Source: Pempheris klunzingeri (Eukaryota > Chordata > Actinopteri > Acropomatiformes > Pempheridae). From it: a stretch of DNA of 64,000 nt. The stretch spans positions 16,309,156-16,373,155 of the forward strand of contig NC_092025.1 of assembly GCF_042242105.1 (NCBI RefSeq), given 5' to 3'. Position numbers and translations under genes: made by a program. The notes below the pieces were generated by a model. The model saw nothing but the letters and a program-made list of their open reading frames with translations, was not told the origin of the DNA and made no database searches. Of the stretch, positions 58,136 through 64,000 are shown piece by piece; position 1 is the stretch's first letter; every line of letters begins with the position of its first letter.

Positions 58136-58275
58136 AGACAATGGCTATGTTTACATGCACATAATAATCAGATTATGGCCTATAATCAGAGCAAGGCATT
58201 ACTCCAATTAAGATGTTTACATGGGTTGACTGCTCCATTAATAGTCTTGTTTCCATGCTACAGACTGTAATTAAT
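58136..58275. repeat. degraded MITE-like repeat (TGTTTACATG motifs)
   Basis: Contains ctatgtttacatgcacataa, ataatcagattatgg, ccaattaagatgtttacatg and a later tttccatgct. This order resembles a short nonautonomous repeat common in fish, recognised from memory. No ends could be fixed. Confidence 0.45.
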
Positions 58276-59100
58276 GGCTGAAGACACGTCCTTCATGTAA
58301 CGTTAAAATGTCAGAGTATTTGCAGCATTTATCCCCAAACCTGATGTTTCTCCCATTATGCCACAGTAATATAACCTTGTGGGTACATTCATGTCTATTG
58401 CACTATTGAGCTGTTTGCTTTCCAATAGCTTCTGCTTGGTGGACCATGAGCAAGACCACCACTTGTTAAATGGCACATAACACCAGTGGTCACACAGGAT
58501 GTTGAAACCTTCACACATGATTTAATAATGTAACGGACAGAATAAACTGTCCTAGCGAACAAAACATCTTGTGCATTTAATCAACAGATTCAAGAATATT
58601 CTTAATGTCCATTCCTATATTCTGTTTACCTTGAGTGTTGACAGTCTGTGTTCAAACAGCCCAATCAACCATTGCTTAATAGTTACTGATTTTTCTTATC
58701 AAATATTCATACAGAGTGATGAAACCAGATTCCCAGCTTCTTGAAGGATTTTCTGAGAATTACCATGAGATCAGGCTGCAGGCTGCCTTTTCTGTGTTTT
58801 TCAGAATAAGGTCCCTGTTTGTTGATTTGAATTTCCTCTGGGACTATAACTGGAACATTAGTCAATCCACTTCCATGTCCAAAACATCAAAAAAATTAAT
58901 TAGCAACAAATAAAGTGCGCCTATGCATGTTTATACAGAGAGAGAGGGAGAGAGAGATGCAGATACAAACACACACACACGCACACGCACCAAGCACAAA
59001 AAAAGAAGAAATGTGTATGCTGCCAAATGCACTAGATTTCAGTAGAATAAACAATAGAATGAAACATCAAAACAACAAGTAGCTCTGTGGAGCTCATTAA

Positions 59101-59210
<110 letters not shown>

Positions 59211-59617
59211 CAGATGGATCAGGGCTTAATTCAAAGACTTTCAGCAATAAACTAAATGTCAGAAGCACCTCTGTGTGCGTGTGTGTGTCTGTAAATGTCC
59301 TATAAGGCTATTTTGTCTTTCCAAAAATGAATCATTTCAGTTTTAAGCACCAGAAATATCTTGTCTGCACGTCATTAAGCTGCATTATTTTACAGTTGTT
59401 TTGCATCGCTAACCATCATATCTCTATACTGAGTTCACTTTTTCTAAACTCTTCATAGTAAGCACAACAGAAGCCAATGCAGACTGTGGTGTGGATGACA
59501 ACTTGCAGCCAAATGCAGAAGACAAGGTTGACAAGCATTGTTGTATTTTTACATCTGCTGCTGTCCCCTATAATCATGTTTAGTGACATAACTAATACAT
59601 AACTAACTTAACATAAC

Positions 59618-59645
59618 TACATACAACTGTATACAGTTGTATGTA
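59618..59645. repeat. perfect 28-bp palindrome
   Basis: The sequence around acaactgtatacagttgt equals its own reverse complement over 28 bp (14-bp arms, no spacer), in AT-rich intergenic DNA. Confidence 0.9.
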
Positions 59646-60439
59646 TTTTACTCCAGCAATTACTTTAGTTTCATTTGTTTGCACTTAGAATTACAGTTTT
59701 TCTCCTCTTTTAAAACTCTTCATGCATTCAGGATAATAGAAGTTAATGTGGACTAAACTGTGGCTCACGTTTCATTGCTTTGACACAAAATGCATCCAGT
59801 TTCCGCATTTTTCAAATTTCATTTCTCACTCAACCCCCACCAAAGCTCTGCATATTTACACTCCATTTTGCAAGTGTGTACATACTGTTATCAAAACTGT
59901 TACGCAATGAATGCTGAATGTGTGAACATACCTGCAGAAGGTTGCCAGCGATGAATCAGGCATCAGAAAGATCCTTTCCCAGGTGCATCGCAGAAGAGGA
60001 CAGACGGTGCGATGTGGATGAGAACTTGTGACCAGACGCAATAGACAGGACTGATGAGTACTGTTTTATTTCCATATTTATCATAAACAAGTATGTCATC
60101 ATCATCAAGCATGTGTTTGAAATTACTTTGGAAAAAAAAAATCCTATTGAAGCATATTGCAACATTTTTTATTTGTCTCATATACATATACATACATATA
60201 CTGTAAGGTAGCACAACCTATGCAATAAAGAAGTCACCTTGTTTTCATGCTACAGCAATAAAATCTTAGTTTTGATGGAATAAGTAAGTAAACAAACAGA
60301 TAAATACAAAACAGTCTAAGACTAAATGTGTGACACTGGTTAGACTTATTGTAACGCTACATGTTGATAATTTTTCTGATCAATATATGATGGATGGCAA
60401 TGTGTTATAGTGCATGGGTTTATTCTGGGATTTGCATGT

Positions 60440-60650
60440 AGGCTATTATTGCTGTTGCTCTGCATCTCTACCTCTCTCTCTCTCGCTCTCTCTCTGTCTC
60501 TGTCTCTCTTACCCACGTTCTTCTCAAAGTCACCAATTGCTCGCTCATGTGGGATCTCTGTAAACTTAAAGAATATGATCTTGACGTGCTCTATATGAAA
60601 AGTGTCTTGACATAAGTTTTGTTTTGAATTGGCGCTATATAAATAAGAAC
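60440..60650 (+). mobile_element. 3' tail of a fish LINE
   Basis: A CT-rich stretch is followed by caccaattgctcgctcatgt, gggatctctgtaaa, gctctatatgaaaagtgtct and ttggcgctatataaataa. This order matches the 3' end of a widespread teleost non-LTR retrotransposon family (from memory, ending in GCGCTATATAAATAAAATTG). Only the tail is left. Confidence 0.6.
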
Positions 60651-61018
60651 AGCATCATTGACTAATCAATTAAGAGAACTGTCTGAAAAAGTTTGAAAAA
60701 GTGAACTCATATGGAGAAACGTGGGTTAAACCAATGAACTATTTGCGAAGCTGTGGTTGAATTAAATTACACGTTCGCATTGGCTCAAGCGGAAAACGTT
60801 CACCCACTTATCTGTATGAGTTTTCTCCGTGCCACCTACATATACTCATAAGATGATTAATCCCTGAAAATGATAAAAATGTGTGTCCATGTGTAAGAGA
60901 GAGTTCCTCTGGGGGAGAGAGTTGAAAGATGAAAGCTGGTTTCCATCATTCATTCAGCATGATCGCGGGATACAAGTCCCCCCCCAAATGGATTACCTTA
61001 TCACAGACCTCTAGATGA

Positions 61019-61021
61019 GTG

Positions 61022-61065
<44 letters not shown>

Positions 61066-61078
61066 GGGGGGGGGGGGG
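61019..61078 (+). repeat. (GT)n followed by a 16-base G run
   Basis: About 22 GT units with one GC interruption run directly into 16 G. A compound tract with Z-DNA and quadruplex potential; also a likely polymerase slippage site. Confidence 0.9.
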
Positions 61079-61369
61079 TTGTCACAGCTGTCACTTAGAG
61101 ATATGACAAGAGAATATCCCTTACATGTTGGTGGGTTACTATAATCTGCTCCTGTTCACCTGTCCGTGTCTGTCACTCTTCTCTCTCCCTTAATCAACCC
61201 ACATGCTTCAAAATATTTATGAATTATCTACCCTGTTCTTTAAAAGAAAAAAAATTATAAATCCCCTGAGCATTCTGAATGATAAGATGAGTCTAAAGCA
61301 ACGCACGCAGTGACAATGCTAATGCTACTGATTGTGATTGCAATTCCTGCCGACTAGGACCTGAATGTG

Positions 61370-61530
61370 GGCATCGAATTTCACTGCAGTCCATCCAATT
61401 GTTGTTGAGACAAAAACCACAAATGTGAACCTAATGTGTAAACCTTCACGGCAATCTCTCCTGTGGTCTTTGAGGTAGCCTGGACCAAAGTGGTCCATCT
61501 CAGAACGATACTGCCAGAATGGCTAAAAGC
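61370..61530 (+). repeat. degraded interspersed repeat
   Basis: Contains atcgaatttcactgcagtcc, atccaattgttgttgagac, agcctggaccaaagtggtcc and gccagaatggctaaaa. These match, in order, parts of a repeat frequent in fish genomes (from memory: tccatccaatagttgttgag ... tctggaccaaagtggtgg ... agcatggctaaa). Class unknown. Confidence 0.5.
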
Positions 61531-62259
61531 CTAAAAAAAATGCTAACATGGCCTGGATATAGTACATAGTTCTACTTCAGTCAATATTCAAGAACTTTAA
61601 TAAAGCTCAGTAGTCGCTTTCAGCATCCTGGGACTATGACCTGAATTATCTCCCTTGGCAATTACATTTTAAAGTGAAGTGAGTGATGCAGCTGCACAAG
61701 TTATCCTATCCGCCCTTCTATGTGTTAGTTAATGTGGCCTACTTGCAACTCGTTAGCTGCCAACCAACCCTGTATCATTGCTATTCACAAAGACAACCGA
61801 TCTGACTGTGTATGTTCTACCCCAGTGCAATGTGGTGCAAGCTTAGATTTTCTCTCTATAGGATAAAACTTTCCAGAAATGATCGCACTTTTCCCGATTT
61901 GACACACCTTGTCAATCTGAGCAGATTAACGCAAATACTAAAGATAATGTGAGACTACTGAGGCCCTGATCTCCTTCTGTGAGACATCTAATCAAAACAT
62001 AGTCCCCAGAGTGTGAACAAGTAGGGAGGTTATAAATAAACCAGAACCAAACTGCCTGTCTTTCTTCAAACACAGCCCAGGCTCGGATCAAGCAACCGTG
62101 TCCAATCTAGAGTGCCTAGGCGATGCAAACATCTTTTGAGGATGACATGTCAGTCAAACGAACAAGAAAACAATGAGAAGCGATGAGGCATGGAGGAGAC
62201 TGACTGGCTGAGGTGTCATTCCTCGCACAGAGGATACACATACGTATAGAGGACACAAG

Positions 62260-62310
62260 AAGAAGAACTACTTCATCAATCCCCTTGGGGAAATTCATTT
62301 CTTGTACATA
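62260..62310 (+). repeat. short repeat remnant
   Basis: The stretch actacttcatcaatcccctt followed by ggggaaattcattt resembles the tail of a common teleost repeat (from memory: actttattaatccc ... ggggaaattc). Too short to classify. Confidence 0.35.
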
Positions 62311-64000
62311 AGTGATGTACATGCCCACGTGCAGATAAATGGATGCAAAGATCTAAATAATTTTACCCAGAAAAGATACCCAACATCATACATGTGTGCC
62401 ACAGACACATAGAAAGCAAAAGGAATGGTGATTCACTACAGAGATGCTGACAAAAGTAGCCTCTGGAAGCATATAAAATCAGGAAATGGAAAATTGAGGG
62501 TGGGAAAAGACGCAGGGCAAGGTCCACACACTCACAGAATAAATAGGCAGACTAAAGAATAAATTAGATGTGATCACCCTTCCAGAGAGACTGACTGCGA
62601 GAGATTGTCGCCACAATGAGAGAGAGGGAGTGAGATACACCGAGGCAACAGGGATTCAATTAGAGTACTGTTTTGACTCCCACTTTCTGGGACATCAGCA
62701 AAGATTAGTCTGTCAATGGCATCAGCAGCAGGGCGGGAGCAGAATGTGTGTGTGTGTGTGTATGTTGTCTGTTCGTGCATATGTATGGGTGGTGTACATT
62801 GTATTGTGCTTTCTCAGCATGGACCGAAAGCTTTCATGGCAAAGTTGTCTGTGGTCGAGGTGAGTCTGGCCCCAGGCAAGCCCTGCAGAAAAGCCTAAAA
62901 TAAATGACAGGCTCCATCTCCCAGCCAACACCTACATCAGTCATCCTTTCATTAATACAGCTGGGTGCTGTACAAGGATAGTAAGAGACAAAGTAAAGGA
63001 CAGAAAAGTGACAGGGGACCAGAGGAAAAGACAAGAAGAAAGACTGTGATAAAAATAGCAAGACAGAAACAGATAGAGACCGAGACAGACAGACAAATAA
63101 TCATGTAAAAGAGAGATGAGAGGGGGGAGGAAAATGAAGCCACCAATGCGCTCCACATCCTCCTCTCAGAGTTTCATTGACAGTCTGAAGGGAGGAAAAA
63201 GTTGACATTTCAAAGTTGACATCTGGCGGAATGATGTGTAAAAAAGAAATGAGCAGGCAAGGATGAGAAAGTAGGAAGAGAGACACAGGCAGGTAGAGGA
63301 ACAGAGACTCAGAGACAGAGAGTGTGAAATCAAATACGGGAAAAAACAAATGACAGCCAAAGTGTATGGGGCTCCTCAGATCTCATATATAACAGACAGG
63401 AATGTGAGAGCACTGGGATATTAGTGTATTTAAAGCATTGATATGTTCGCATTCTTGAGCTCAATTCCTCTGCCTCCCACTGATAATAACAAGTAACTCT
63501 ACTAAAAGGACCTTGTGGTGAGTTTATTTTTACCGACTCCTGTGGTTCAAATTCTACACAGTGCCTTTTTTTTCTTCTCTTTCGCAACTTGTTACTCATT
63601 ACAACTGGGGTTTACGTCAAAATAAAGAGTAACTAGCCAACTATCATGTAGTTTGAACAAAGTATCGGCCTCAAGAGAAGCTCTGGCTTGGTACCAGAGC
63701 GTGACGACGTTTAAGCATCGAGAATGAAATGATGATGTAATGTGTCAGGTCTGGAAGATTCATAAGAAAACAGATAACTACATGTAAGTGTATGAACCTC
63801 TGTAATAAGCAGCATACTGCGTTTAACCCTTTATAGGGCACTCATTGAAATACTTAGACCCTAGACCATTACTGGTGGTCATTACAAGACTTTTTTACTT
63901 TGGTGAGTTTTTCAAAAAAGAATAAAATTTTATGATGAAAATCAAGGTCAGTGAAGTTACCTTATATGGTTTCTTGCCCGTCTGTCATGTGGCCTGATTG
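62311..64000. other. intergenic, no gene seen
   Basis: Purine-rich plus strand with AGA/GAGA runs around 62990-63330, mirrored by Leu/Ser-rich antisense ORFs that are low-complexity artefacts. A short GT tract lies at 62744-62763. In human the next gene on this side is SH3RF2; I see no exon of it here. Confidence 0.55.

Noticed and set aside
62834..63360. Several minus-strand Leu/Ser/Phe-rich ORFs that look membrane-like
   Set aside because: They mirror AGA/GAGA purine runs on the plus strand; hydrophobicity is a composition artefact.

Overview
The window is vertebrate nuclear DNA, almost certainly from a ray-finned (teleost) fish. The genes are intron-rich with GT-AG introns, the background is AT-rich, dinucleotide microsatellites are abundant, and several repeats resemble families common in fish genomes. 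Species cannot be read from the sequence; a spiny-rayed fish is an inference from compact introns and repeat types.

Three complete genes can be rebuilt exon by exon. (1) rbm27, minus strand, coding 22680 down to 4464: 21 coding exons, 3171 nt, 1056 residues. It has a PWI-like N-terminus, an RS-rich stretch, one CCCH zinc finger, a proline-rich linker, RRM1, a coiled coil, an RG-rich stretch, RRM2 and an acidic tail ending ESRSWRR. (2) lars1, cytosolic leucyl-tRNA synthetase, plus strand, coding 23180 to 43765: 32 coding exons, 1177 residues (1184 if a downstream donor is used in exon 9), with the HLGH and KMSKS signatures, the CP1 editing domain and the eukaryotic C-terminal extension. (3) plac8l1, plus strand, coding 46678 to 48287: 4 coding exons, 175 residues, a cysteine-rich PLAC8-family protein. 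In every gene the phases agree across all junctions and total length lies within a few residues of the human protein as I recall it. The order plac8l1-lars1-rbm27 and the head-to-head arrangement match human 5q32.

Layout. 1-661: possible last exon of an unidentified plus-strand gene. 662-1964: short convergent intergenic gap. 1965-22850: rbm27. 22681-23179: 499-bp divergent promoter between the rbm27 and lars1 start codons, with a ZNF143/SBS-like site. 23180-44740: lars1. 44740-46677: spacer with a teleost repeat and a strong hairpin. 46678-48660: plac8l1. 48660-64000: about 15 kb with no supportable coding exon; it holds microsatellites, decayed LINE pieces and other degraded repeats.

Functionally these are two housekeeping genes (nuclear RNA surveillance; leucine charging and sensing) sharing a promoter region, plus a small cysteine-rich gene. 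I found no sign of a new multi-gene system. The most useful leads are gene-structure details: a GC-AG intron and tandem donors in rbm27, a decayed versus replacement donor in lars1, a cassette exon in RRM2, the shared promoter, and several palindromes and repeats.
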